Shown one piece after another: positions 22,491 through 34,538 of a stretch of DNA of 64,000 nucleotides. How positions within the stretch are numbered: the first letter of the stretch is position 1; every line of letters starts with the position of its first letter. The notes under the pieces are model-generated. The model had not been told where the DNA came from. It worked only from the letters and a program-made list of their open reading frames with translations, and searched no databases. The stretch is taken from assembly GCF_947179165.1 (NCBI RefSeq), contig NC_077242.1, forward strand, positions 42,959,097-43,023,096. Reading direction: 5' to 3'. The stretch comes from Solanum dulcamara. Its lineage: Eukaryota > Streptophyta > Magnoliopsida > Solanales > Solanaceae. The translations under genes and the position numbers were made by a program.

Positions 22491-23760
22491 CAGACCTCTA
22501 AGAGTAAAAACAACAGTAACATAAGGCGGGACAGGGCCCCCACCATACCCGTACATAAAATGAATATATACATCAAGGTTTAGTACCTAAAATTAGGCTC
22601 TAGCACAATGGAGCACCTCTGGACCACTGAGTGGGACTTCTACGCTGATGGATCCCTAAGTTGTGTATCTGTACCTCCAGGCATGAATGCATCCCCTCAA
22701 AGAAAGGAGGTCAGTACGATATATGTACTGAGTATGTAAAGTATAACATGGCATAACCGGAAGCATATCAGAAACAGAGAAATAGGGGATAAAATGTCAT
22801 ATAAGGAATCTGTACCTATACTCTGTGATTTATAAAAACATGCATGCTATAATTATACTATATAGCCAGCCCTTTCAGGGGTCCGATGAATCACACCTGT
22901 AAAACCATCATAGGCTCCGTGCCATCACCACCTTATTACAATACATCATCGTATATATACATACGTAACTCAACCCTCTAGTGAGGGGTGGTGGACAATG
23001 CAGTGGAATTGAGCACAAATCTGATAACTGGCCCGAGACTCGGAGAAGAATTGTTATAGTATACACGAGTAGAGTAGTGAGTAACTATATGCAAATTAAA
23101 TCATTGTCGAAGACTCGACTATATAAGAAAATTGAGCTATCATCCGAGGACCCGAGTAGTAATATAGTCCTGTCAAGTGCCGTCTAAATGCCATTAAGAG
23201 CTATAGCAACCAGAATCTCGGGGGTCCTAGGCATGTACTAAAGTAATGCTAACCACTTATGAACTCAGAAGCACTTGTTGTCATATAATCTTTCAAACTA
23301 GGAGCCTGTACATTCGTAACTTCCTTAACATATAAAAAGATCAAGGAAAGTAGTTCAATACCATGAGAGTTCAACATCCAGAAGGGAATAAGAGACGCTT
23401 AAGAATGGAATTACTTCAGAGATCATGTTACCTTTAACTTACCTTTAAGACATGCCAAGGGAAAAGAAAGAATAGGCTTTACATACCTCTTTACAGGTTA
23501 CTCTTCATCCCGTTCGTCTCGTCGTCCTTTGAACCTAAGTAACATGAAAGCAATTTGAGTATCAACTTCCTTAGAATTTTCAGCATCTTATACTACCTAC
23601 GAGTATTCACAAAATTTATTTTCTCGCTCGTCTTCTCAACTAGTTCTTTAACTAGTTAAAGAATTAACGGAAATCGGGTAGCTCCTCCTCTATAATGTGC
23701 CCTATCCGAATTCCCAATTAATTCCTTAATACCTACATCCAACCAACAACATAACCATCA

Positions 23761-23764
<4 letters not shown>

Positions 23765-23821
<57 letters not shown>
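23765..23821. repeat. (AT)n microsatellite
   Basis: About 57 bp of uninterrupted AT dinucleotides lie inside the solo LTR. Such long AT runs are likely polymorphic in length. Confidence 0.95.
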
Positions 23822-23822
<1 letters not shown>

Positions 23823-25006
23823 CATGGCAACTTACACAATATAAACTCCAAACGACTCGCTCAAAACTACGATACCAAAATAAGGTTTCTAGTTTCCATT
23901 TTGCAAAATGTTTAACCATACGAAGCGGGGGGTCATGTGGATAAAACCAGAAGCTCCCCCAATTCCTTTAGAAAACTCTTAGGCCCTGCAACACACAACC
24001 ACACGAATAGAAGTGTCCCCCACACGCATAACACCTCATTTTGACTACAATTTAACTATAATGATTTCAATTTAGTTTATTTCCGACGTCGAGCATTTAC
24101 AAAAATTTTCTTAAACTTACAGAAGCCTAAAATATGTGTAATACACCCTATAACAACACCATAAACTTCAAATTAGAAGTGAAGACCTTACCTTACCCGA
24201 AATTGGTCAAAATTCACCAAAATTGCGCCTCGGAACTTCTGTAGCATACTTTAAACGCCGTGGCTGCTTTTTGTCCGTTTTGAACTGCACTAAGCCATGA
24301 TTTTATACTACTAATACCTTCATATCATTTTGTTATATGCTAGATAATTAATTTACGGAGCAAAATCCTGACTTACCTTATTTTTTCCTCGAAGCCGTCA
24401 CTATTTTCTCTCAACTTTAGGGTTTGTTTTCTTTTATTTGCTGCTGAACTTTTGGAGTATAAACTGAAGCTATGTCGTGAGATACATGTATGTTGGTGGA
24501 CCAAGGAGGTGACATGTGTCAGCCCCTAAGGGGGACACGTGTCCAGCCCCTATTGGGCCACCGTATCTATGCAAGCAAGGAGAGGCTGCCACATGGCAGT
24601 GGGACCCACCTCCCCCAAGCAGGTATTGAGGTGCTGCCACGTGTCACTCCTCCATTGGCTGCCACATGTCATCTTTTCCCCTTCCTCGTGGGTTCGTAAT
24701 CTCATCTTTTTTTAAGAGCCTATGTAATTCATGCTACGTAATCTTGGTACGTACTCCAGTAGCTTAAGTAATTAAGACTTCTAAGTTAGTAGCTTACATA
24801 GGTAAATCGAGTCCTACGACTCATTACTTGGCCTCCAACTCCTTCCGACTTCTCTTTACCCTATTCCCAACCTTCCGTACTATGGGGTATCATATTCTTC
24901 CTTTTTAGAGTTTTTTGATTGTGTCGTATCTTAGGCGGCTCACATGATAACTTCTAAGTAACTTAAGGAACATTTCGAGCTCAAGAGTGTGGGGTGTAAC
25001 AGGTTA

Positions 25007-25284
25007 CACGTGGCAGCCCCCTAGGGTGCCACCTCAATCATGCGCCCACTCCTTTACTGCCACGTGGTAGTATGGGACCCACCTTAAGTAGGTGTTTCAC
25101 CAACTTGGTCCATGTAGGTGCATCACCTGCTTGCTTTCGAGTAGGTGCTACACCTCCTTCCGTATCTTCCGTTGGTTCGTACTCTCATATTACTTTAGGA
25201 GCCTATGCAATCCTTGCTACGGAAGCTCAACATGTACTCCAGTAGCCTAAGTATGTAAGATGTCCAAGTTGGTAGCTTACACAA
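25007..25284 (-). mobile_element. LTR, minus orientation, second part (truncated)
   Basis: It continues the LTR of 19392-22092 after the second ggtta copy: CACGTGGCAGC motifs, the 'aagtaggtgcatcacctgct' U3 repeats, then GGTAGCTTACACAAGTACTA. At 25285 it switches abruptly to sequence from the middle of an LTR, about 200 bp before its expected TGTAACA end. Confidence 0.7.
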
Positions 25285-25639
25285 GTACTAAAGTAATGCT
25301 AACCACTTATGAACTCATAAGGACTTGTTGTCATATAATCTTTCAAACTAGGAGCCTGTACATTCATCACTTCCTTAACATATAGAAAGATCAAGGAAAG
25401 TAGTTCAATACCATGAGAGTTCAACATCCTCAAGGAAATAAGAGATGCTTAAGAACAGAATTACTTCATAGATCATGTTACCTTTAACTTACCTCTAAGA
25501 CATGCCAAAGGAAAAGAAAGAATAGGCTTTACATACCTCTTTACAGGTTACTCTTTATCCCGTTCGTCTCGTCGTCCTTTGAACCTAAGTAACATGAAAG
25601 AAATATGATTATCAACATCCTTAGAATTTTCAGCATCTT
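25285..25639 (-). repeat. 355-bp displaced copy of LTR interior
   Basis: It aligns without net gaps to 23235-23589 at a constant offset of 2,050 bp, with high identity by eye (about 95%). It bridges a truncated LTR on its left and a plus-strand internal domain on its right, and has no LTR end on either side. Confidence 0.85.
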
Positions 25640-27413
25640 CAACATAGTACCTGTTAGTAAGAGGCAAACCACCGAAGGGTTATATGGGTCAGTGGGCGAG
25701 GGAATTTCGACACCACTTGGCAGCCAACTCGGAGGGCGAGAAAAAGCAAAACCCAAAAGGTAAGGATACCAGCTGATGTAACTTATGAATGACAGGAAGT
25801 AATACCTAAGGTCAAAAATTCCACAGTATGACCTGGACTACAAGACTCACTTCACACTCCATCGACAGATGGATCTAAAGGAAATGTTACCTGTGAATTA
25901 ACGATATTAATCCCTGCTCCTTCGATCACAGGTTACCTACTCCGCCGAGAAGGTGTAAAGTTGTAAAGTAAAAGAGTGGTAGGACCTTACGGAGTGCCCA
26001 TAACTATTGTCCTAGGCAAGGGAGCCCAAGTTGTAATTAACTATAGAGAGATGCAAAGATAGGTTAAGTCAAACTATTGAGATGTAATTAGTACTACGGG
26101 TGAAGTAAGACATGGCCATGAGTGGACCAAATATCTCCCCCGACATCGAATGTAGGATAAGGGAAGAAATTTTGGTGGGATTATACCAGATCATGTTAGA
26201 CAAAGCACAGAACGACTATAAGAGCCATTACATGAGGGGACTGTATCATTATTCGGTAGCCAACCCTAAGGAGCGGAAAGAAAGAGGAGAAGAAGGGCCT
26301 AAAAGATAGGTTGCCAATTACAGTTCTAAAAAGAGTCGAGAAGGACTATACGAGGCTAATGAATCAACCCATTTGCTTTTAAGCAAGGGCACCTAGGAAG
26401 CCAAAATTAGGTGGAGTTGTAGAAGAAGGAGATAGTAAGGTTTCGGGAGGTTTCCCCAGCTAATATCTTAGATAGAAGGACTTCAATTATGATTAACGTT
26501 TGGACCGCAGTCCAAGAAGAAGTTGGGAGCACAAACAGGCCTTCGTACCGCCTTTTCCTCGGGCTGCTGAATAGATTGAGCATACTATCAAATACTAGAA
26601 AATATATTGCGAGCTTATATGGTTGGCTTTAAGAGTAATTGAGACGATCGTCCACTACTTATTGAATTTACCTACGAGAAGGGTATCATTCCAGTATCCA
26701 GATGACCCCCTACAAGATATTGTAAGGCAGAGTGTATAAGTCCCCTTGTTGGAGAAAAGACTAAGCTGGTAGGCCAAACAGGATTAAGCAAACTAGTGAC
26801 TAACAACCCAGAGTCAGCAGAAATGATATACAGATAATCGACATCGACATACGGAGTTCAAATTGATAATTGGATGGTCATAACAGAGTCACCTAGGAAA
26901 GGAAATTTAACCCGGAATATATTAGACTATATCAAGTTACACATAAGGTGGGTAATATGGCTGGTAAGTTGAGCTTACCACCTCATTTGGAAAATATACG
27001 CCCAGTCCTTCAGATGGAGATGCTTCGCAAAGGTACTGACGAGCCACCCAAGGTATATTCTATAGATGGTGTCTAGAAGAAGGAATCCTGCGAGGAATAA
27101 CCTATTGCCTTCTTAGATCGGCAAACGGGAAGATTGTAGACTAAAGACGTGCCTTCTATCAAGATACAGTAGGAAAAAAAAAACCAAAACCAAAAAGAGG
27201 ATGACTGGGGAAACTGAAGAGAACATAAAACACAAGTATTCGCACCTGTAGCCAATAATTATAGGTAACCCCAATTGTTGGAACACGTATATGAAGTGCT
27301 GGTATTGAAGTATGGGTTAAGAAAGTAGCAAAGAATCTCCCTACGATTTGTAAAAGGTGCTAAGAGAAGTTTTGTCTAACATTCAGGGACGAATGTCCTA
27401 AAGGGGGAAAGGA
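25640..27413 (+). pseudogene. pol: Degenerate pol 3' region (internal-domain fragment)
   Basis: Plus-strand remnant of the gag-less type of internal domain. Landmarks: a block at 26112-26300 shared with about 56188-56560; an integrase 'LTKSAHF'-like run near 26360-26390 (LMNQPIC in one frame); an integrase-core remnant near 26480-26720 ending in MTPYK-like sequence; and a decayed integrase C-terminus and chromodomain tail about 26940-27255 containing an A-rich run. It has many stops and no usable frame. A polypurine tract and LTR follow, so this is the 3' end of an element whose 5' part is missing. Confidence 0.6.
27400..27413 (+). other. Polypurine tract
   Basis: AAAGGGGGAAAGGA stands directly before the LTR start TGTTACACCCC at 27414. 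Confidence 0.8.
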
Positions 27414-30128
27414 TGTTACACCCCACCCTTTTTAAACTCGGAATGTCTCATAAGTTCCTTGGACATTATCATGTGAGCCGGATATGCTACGATGCTATCA
27501 AATGACTCCAAGGAGGGAAGGATGTGATACCCCGTAGTAGAGAAGGTTGGGAATGGAATCATAAAAATCCGGAAGGAATTGGAGGAAAAGTAATGAGTCG
27601 TAGGACTCGATTTATCTATGTAAGCTACCAACTTGGAAGTCTTACATACTTAATCTATTAGAGTACGTACCAAGCTTGCGTAGCATGGATTAAATAGGCT
27701 CTTAAAATAAGATGAGATTATGAACCCTCGAGGGAGGAAAAAAATTGGACACGTGGCAGCCTAGGAGGGTGACACGTTGCAGCACCTCAAGTAGGCAGGT
27801 GACCCACCTGCTTGGGGGAGGTGGACCCCACTGCCACGTGGCAACACCCCATTGGTCGCATGGTTGAGGTGGCCCAATAAGGGCCTGACATGTGTCACCC
27901 TCAGGGGATGACATATGTCACCTCATATATATATGTGTATATGACTCTTCATTTGTTCAATTATCCAAAAACATCAGCTAAGCATAGGGAGAAAATGTGT
28001 GAGAGAGGCAGCCATGGCTTTGGAAGCTTAATACGGAACCAAAACTTCAGCTTTATAATTGGAAACTTCGAAGAAAGAAGAAGAGAAAAACTTTGGAGAC
28101 AAGAGAGAGGGGCTATGGGTTAGGCCTATTGGAGGTAAGCCTCTGCTCCGTGAATTAATTAGTTATGGTACACCATGGTTATATGAAGATGTTTAATAAT
28201 GAGAAAATCCAATTTGGGGCAGCGAGGAAGTCGCACAAACAGCCCATTCAAGTTCAGCGCGTTGAAGAAGTTTCGAGTTGTGATTTGACAATTTTGGCGA
28301 ATTTCGGGTAAGGTAATGTTTATCCTTTCAATTTGGAATTTATGTTATTGTTATGGAGTGTATTATACACCTGTGTGTGTGGCTGGAAACATGAAAATAG
28401 TATAGAACTGCTGGGCATTGAAGACAAACTAAATTGGAGTCGCTATAGTTGAATTGTCGTCGAAATAAAGTATTGCTCTTGTGAGGTGCTGCTGCAGGGG
28501 TGTGGCTTGTTGTTATAGGGCCTAAATATGTTCTAATATGGTTTAGGGTGCTTCTGTTCTAATCCACATGACCACCCATTGCGTATAATTAAAGGCGTTA
28601 CAAAATAAAGGCTAGACGCCCTATTGTGATATCGTATTTTTGAATAAGTCATTTGGAGTTTATGTTGTATATTGTTGGTGTTAATTGCTGCAGGTTGTTG
28701 TTGGTTGGTTGGCTTTAGGTATTAGGTACCTAATTGGAAATTCGGATAGGACACATTATAGGGGAGGTGCTGCCCAATTTTCGTTAACGCCTTAACAAAC
28801 TAAAGAACTAGTCGAGGAAACGACTAAGGAAATAGATTCCATTAATACTAAGGTGTAACTTAAGATGCTGTAAAGTTAAGAAGAGTTAATATGCATATTA
28901 CTCTCCTGTTGGATAGGTTCAAAGTACAACGAGGCGAACAAGATAAGGAGTAACTCAGACAAGGTATGTGAAGCTTTCTTTTGGTGTGTTTTTGGAATAA
29001 GTATGTAGAGCTATTCTTCTTTTCTTTTGGCATGTCTTAGATGTAAGCTATAAATGCTATGGATATGATATTTAGGATTCAATCCATTCGTAAAGCCCTG
29101 AGTATGAGTCAAGACTCTCATTTACTTTTTGATATTAGAACTCCTGCAATAGCTGAGTCGTTGCATTTAAGTCTTCTATGTGATGAAAACCAGTACATGT
29201 AAAGCCTATCTTTTCTTTCCTTTAGAATGACTTAATTTTAAGTAAAACGATAAATGATATGGGTTTAGAGATAATTCCATTTATGAGCTCTGAGAGTAAC
29301 TCATGACTTGTAATCAATTCTGAACATTAAGAGTCTGAAAGTAGTCAAACTACTATTCTCGAGCCTGATATATAATAAATAGTATGTGGAGGTACCAACT
29401 CCTCTTTTTAAAGGATTTGAAATGGCAAATGTCTTTGATTGCATAAGTTGAGTCTTAGACTAGATAAATTGTGGTTCAGGTTGCATATACTATATCTCTG
29501 ATTGCATAAATGGTGTGGCATTATCTTGATGCGTTTCCGTGATCCCTGAAGCCCCTACTAATGTAAGCCCTAATGACATCTAAAGGGGTACTTCAGATAA
29601 TTACTCCCCTAGTCTTCAGGTGATGATTCACTTGACTATTTCATCGAGTCTCGAATAATGACTTCGTTGCATATGGTTTCTCACTACTCTACTCGTGCAT
29701 ACTGTAACCTATCCTTCCTCGAGTTCCACGATGGGCTGGGAACGTTATCGAGCACAGTTTTACTACTTCTTTCACCGCATCCCGGGCCGGATGTGTATAG
29801 TTCCACGTATGAGGAGACGATGCCATACGTGAGGTATGATATATGTTATATGTTATGACGATACAATTATTCACCGAGTCCCGGGCCGGCTGTACTGTGA
29901 TAGTTTATGTGGTGAAATAAGGAAGGAACACCGAGTCCCTCCTTAAAGGGCCGGGTACGTATAAGTATTATGATGGTACGCTATATACGTACACCACTCC
30001 ATTCACCGAGTCTCTCACTAAAGGGTCAGATACTTTATATAGGCATGCTTATGAGATTAGAGTGATACATTGTGACCCCGAGCCCCACAGTGAACTGGGT
30101 GTAATATGATGACATGCGTGATAAGATT

Positions 30129-30222
30129 ATACCGTGTACGAGGATATGATACCGTATACAATGATATGATACCGTATACGATGATGTGATACCGTATACG
30201 ATGTTGTGATACTGTATACGAT
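30129..30222 (+). repeat. Five-copy ~22-bp array of a palindromic motif
   Basis: Units of the form gatACCGTATACGATGATAT recur five times. ACCGTATACG(A/G)T is itself near-palindromic. The solo LTR at 38434-41879 has only about two units (41108-41140). Confidence 0.75.
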
Positions 30223-30230
30223 GATATAAA

Positions 30231-30270
30231 GGGGCAGCCCGGTGCACTTAAGCTCCCGCTATGCGCAGGG
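30231..30270 (-). mobile_element. 3'-end scrap of an Au-like SINE
   Basis: The minus strand reads CCCTGCGCATAGCGGGAGC, then TTAAGTGCACCGGGCTGCCC, which is the last ~40 bp of the SINE found whole at 1625-1759, in inverse orientation. It is severely 5'-truncated. I could not make out a clean target-site duplication because the flanks are low-complexity ATGATA repeats. Confidence 0.75.
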
Positions 30271-31011
30271 TATGATGAAATGAAATGCATGATGATACGA
30301 TGATATGTGAATATGATGATATGACTATAACACAGAGTTTACTAGAGGGTTGGGCACAGTATATGATAGTGTATAGGATTACGTGTCCTAAGGTGCAGAT
30401 ATAGTAATTTGTTAATTGGTATACTTATCTCCTGCATCCCTATTTCAGTTATGGTCTCAGTTACAATGTGTTATACTTTACATACTCAGTACATATATCA
30501 TACTGACCCCCCTTTTCTCAGGGGGGCTCTGTTTCATGCCCGCAGGTACAGATGTTCATTCTGGAGATCCATCAGCTTAGGAGTTCCTCTCAACTATATC
30601 GGAAGTGCTTCACTATTCTGGAGCCTAATTTTTGATACTAGTCACTTAATGTATATATTTGTGCATTCAAGGGTACGATGGGGGCCCTGTCCTGCCATAT
30701 GTTGCTGTTACTATTCTTAGAGGTTTGTAGACATATGTATATGTGGGTTGTGTGTGTCAGTTTGCATTAGCTAGGCCTACATGATATATGATATATGTTA
30801 ATATGTCATGGCAGCCTTGTCGACTTGCGTGCCCTGTCATATTGTGATACAAATGAAAAGGGCTACAGGTTTATAAAAATGTTATCGTCCAATGGGGCTC
30901 TGTTACATGATATTATTTTATTTATAGTTTAATATGACCACAACTGATAGATATGTATACGGGGGGTCCAGATCGGACCCCAGTCACGGCCTGCGGGGTT
31001 GGGTCATGACA

Positions 31012-34000
31012 AAGGTGACCCTACTACGAACACCTAATCATTAGTTTGAACACTGACAGTCAATGTTGACTATCTACATGTCACTTCTGCCGACTCTAGG
31101 CTGCTAATCAACAGCTTGCTTCATCATGTCGGGGCCTTTAGTCTTTGCCCCAATAAGGGGACTTACACACTCTACCATACAACCTCTTGTAGGGGGTCAT
31201 TTGGATACTGGAATGGTATCCATTCTTTTAGGTGATCTCAATAAGTGGTAGACGGTCATCCCGGTTACTCTTGAATCCAATGATGTAGGCTCGCAATATA
31301 CCTCCGAGCATTTTGATAGTGTACTCAATCTATCTAGCAGTTCGAGGGAAAACTGTGGTACTAAGACCTACCTGTGTTCTCGATCTCTTCTTGGACTAAT
31401 CTCTAGATGTTAATTATAATTGAAGTCCCTCTATCTGAGATAATAGGTAGGGAAACCTCATGGAGGCTTACTACCTCCTTGACCTATAACTTCGCATAGT
31501 TTTAACTGTGTAGGTAGGTTTGATTGAAAGCAAATGGGCTGATTCATTAGCCTACTTATAATAACCCGTATAGCACCCTACTCTCGCAGAGTATAAAATG
31601 GGTTCGTAATGACGTTGATTATTTAGGACTCCTTAGTCTCGTATAATCCTTCTCGACTCTTCTCAAAACTTTAACTGGGACTCTAACTTTTTGGTTTTGT
31701 TTTTCCATCCTCATAGTTGGTTTTCATAGTAGTTCTATGCTCCGTCTATCATTACCTGATATAGTTCTAAAGGAATTTGACATATAAGTTTTCCTTCTTT
31801 TGGTAACTAGTTAGTTCCGCTCCTCTTAGTTAAATCATTTCATGATTTCCTTAACCCAGTTTGTCCCAGCTTGTAACCCTTTAAATACGTTATCTCGTGT
31901 CATCCTTTACTTTTATGAGAATATGAGAGGGTGCTCACCTTAATCCGAAAAATATCTTAGCGTTGTCTCGCTAGGTCTTGTGTATTACCTTGTCATTTTC
32001 CCCCTCATCCTACAATCAGTATCGAGATAGACCTTTGGTCAAACCATGACCACGCCTTACCTTGGCCGTGATACTAATTTCATCCCAATGGTTTGGCTTA
32101 TCCTATCTTCGTATCTTTTGGTGGGGTATCCAAAATATCATAATTACCTTGTCATTATTAAGCCCCTATTCCTTTTATCATATACTTATTTACTTAGCCT
32201 AATGCTTATACATATAAATCCGTAGGTTGCAAAACCATTCGGATTCAACTTGTAGGAGGTAGACGTAGTCTTTTCGTCTCCTAGTTCATTCCACTATACA
32301 CATCTTACTCACATTGGAACTTGCTTGTCCTATCTTGTTATACTTCTTTCTTTCCCCCATATTCACTCTTTACTCTTCTCATCTCCTACCATAGGAGGTG
32401 TTCTATTCCTTTTCCTTAGTTATTTATCTATCACAATATCATTTACGACCAACTCTATATCCATTATGTTGGCTTTTAGTTTAGCATGATGTCATTATCC
32501 TTCGTAGTGTCTCTTGAGTTATTCGATATCCTTTTTTTCTATGCTCTTTTCTTTTCAAACGCATTCACCTTCTAGCATTATGTCATTGAAGGTCTTGTTA
32601 AAAACTTCTTAACACTACCTTACATAGCATTCTAACTTCTATCCAACTATTGACGACTTCCAGCAAGGGATCTTATTGAAGTTTAAACATACATCTCAAA
32701 TATGTTGCCATATCAATTACCTCCATCTTACCCTTGCAGTTTTCTCACTTGCTTCCCCCCTTTAGAGGGTACTTACACCTTTATCTGCTTGTACCTTGTT
32801 CTATGTCTCTATGTCCAGTCTCAATTTCGTCCAATCTCCTTCCCCAATTTACTTGGTACTGTATCATGTCCCCATTTCTCTGCATATTGTATAACTTAAT
32901 TATCCTCATACAGAACCTTGGCTAAATCACAAAGCGACTAGAACCTTTCCATACCTAATGTGATATCCCATCTACTAATTTGTACTTTGAATAATGTGAC
33001 CCAGGAAACATCTCATCCAAGGCCACATTCTGCTCATCTTTATGAAAAGTTAACGCACTTGTAGTTGTTCCAATTTCAATTAAGAAGTACTTGTATTCCG
33101 ACAATAATTGCCTAGGGTTCTCTTGAGGTAGGAGCTTTATCCCAACCTATATCCTTTGTTCCTCGAGGTGAATGTTGGTTGCACCATTTATTCCCTAAGT
33201 TGGCCATCTTTGTCTCTTACGAGTTCCATCATTTTTGGGGCGACATTGTGTTCACACATCATTCCTTTATATCTTAAGCTCCATGCTCCTACTGCGTACC
33301 CAAGATAGGCTTTTAACTTAGTTAACATCTACCAAGTGTGCCTTATTAGTGGTATTACTTTATCCCTATATTGTTACACCCCACCTTTAAATTCATACTT
33401 ACATTTTCCCTTTTTTGTTCGTACTCATATTCAGTTCATGACATCTCTCTGGGGTGCTCCGGTTAGAATTTTCTTTCTCCAATTAGTCGATGGGGAACTA
33501 ATAAACTGTTATCATAGAATACTTTCCAATCATCATTAGAAAAAACCAGAATCTCTTAAACCTCACAATACTTCTTAATACTTGACCTACCTGGTCTCAC
33601 TCTGCATTTAGCCTTGAGTTATGAACAACTTATCTAGTTTACAATTAGGAGTTGGAGGCTTGGTACTTTTCAGGAAAAGTGAAACTCAATTGCTGAACAT
33701 CTTACCCTTCAACCTAAGCTTTTTCCTTTCCTTTCCTACAACACAATTACGGCTGGAGATACCGTGGTCTAAACTTTACTGCTCAGATAGGCTTTTATTT
33801 CTCCGAAATAAAATTCTCCAAGTAAAAATGGTGCCCCTTATCGACGACATAAAGGGTACCTCTTACAACTTTAGTTAAACATATTAGGGGTAGTTGGTAT
33901 TAATTTCCAAGACATCTTAAGAATCTATGTTTCATTCCCTTTTCTTGTTCTGGGAAAATTTCAGTAGAATTTCCTCTATACTTCTTACTATCCCAAAATC

Positions 34001-34538
34001 TGTCCGCAGAAGATACCAACAATGCCTCACATGGCCAACATATATATATTCATATCATATCACAGCCGCACAGGGCTTTCAATATCATCTCATAGCGCAT
34101 CCACACATGTCTTTCAATATTAACAATAATATGAAAATAATGGACTTACCTCATATATCCAACTTCGAACTGTATCTGTTGTACTTCCTATCCACTTTTC
34201 CCTTTAGTTTTCGACTTTACATTACAAGCACATGTCAATACCTTACCCAATAGATATCTTTAGTGCTTTTACTTTACTTACCTGTGTGCTCCATAACTTC
34301 CCATGTCGTCAATTACTTTCTTCTATTGATATCATCCTTCTGTTAAGATCCACGGTCAGTATAAAAAATTGTCCTATGACTCGGATCTATATCATGATCT
34401 TAAAGAGGAAAGAAAGGTAACATCCTGAATGTCCTGTAGGTTCCTATTTATAGATATGGTGCGCAAACATCAATAATTAAGACTCTACTATATACGATCT
34501 GCATATAATCCAAGGACGAACTGCTCTGATACCACTTC
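31012..34538 (-). pseudogene. pol: Internal domain of a gag-less gypsy element (degenerate integrase)
   Basis: Minus-strand internal region preceding (in sense) the lost 3' end and following the PBS at 34523-34534. Translating the minus strand near 31160-31610 shows integrase scraps: a VIISRLMNQ run (region of VDRLTKSAHF), IISDRGT (second catalytic Asp region), DDRLPLIE, and QMTPYKRLYGRVCKSPYW (the segment preceding the integrase C-terminus). Stops and frameshifts separate them. No gag or RT was recognised in 31610-34250. It is cut at 31012 by the plus LTR, at a point equivalent to about 57090 of the sister copy, so chromodomain and PPT are missing. Confidence 0.65.
34523..34534 (-). other. 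Primer-binding site, initiator-Met tRNA type
   Basis: The minus strand reads TGGTATCAGAGC exactly, four bases downstream of the LTR end at 34539. Confidence 0.9.

Larger units (their letters stand above)
22093..25001 (-). mobile_element. Solo LTR, minus orientation, TSD ggtta
   Basis: It is 2,909 bp, starting TATCACGACCCAACCCCG and ending GGGGTGTAACA, with no internal domain on either side. It is flanked by an exact 5-bp duplication ggtta (22088-22092 and 25002-25006). It sits in the U3 of the LTR 19392-25284. Such structures arise by recombination between the two LTRs of a full element. It contains a 22-bp repeat array and an AT microsatellite. Confidence 0.9.
27414..31011 (+). mobile_element. 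3' LTR, plus orientation (3.6 kb)
   Basis: It starts TGTTACACCCCACCC and ends GGGTTGGGTCATGACA. U3 has CACGTGGCAGC and ACGT-like motifs, with a TATA run at 27924-27936. The leader has GGTAAG donors near 28133 and 28311. The distal part holds repeated GAGTCCCTCCTTAAAGGGCC hairpins (about 29870-30020), a five-copy array (30129-30222) and an inverted SINE scrap (30231-30270). It is the 3' LTR of the 25640-27413 fragment; the right flank aaggt (31012-31016) would be its target-site copy, but the left one is lost. Confidence 0.85.

Noticed and set aside
22271..22501. A 76-codon frame rich in Tyr, His, Ile and Ser repeats
   Set aside because: It is the translation of the ~22-bp tandem array in the solo LTR and runs against the LTR's sense strand. 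Nothing suggests a protein.
25541..25756. A minus-strand frame spanning the 25639/25640 junction
   Set aside because: It crosses a rearrangement breakpoint between an LTR fragment and a pol remnant, so it is chimeric by accident.
30035..30290. Overlapping minus-strand frames with repeated Tyr-His-Ile-Val-Tyr-Gly motifs
   Set aside because: These are translations of the ACCGTATACGAT array and the inserted SINE scrap, antisense to the LTR.
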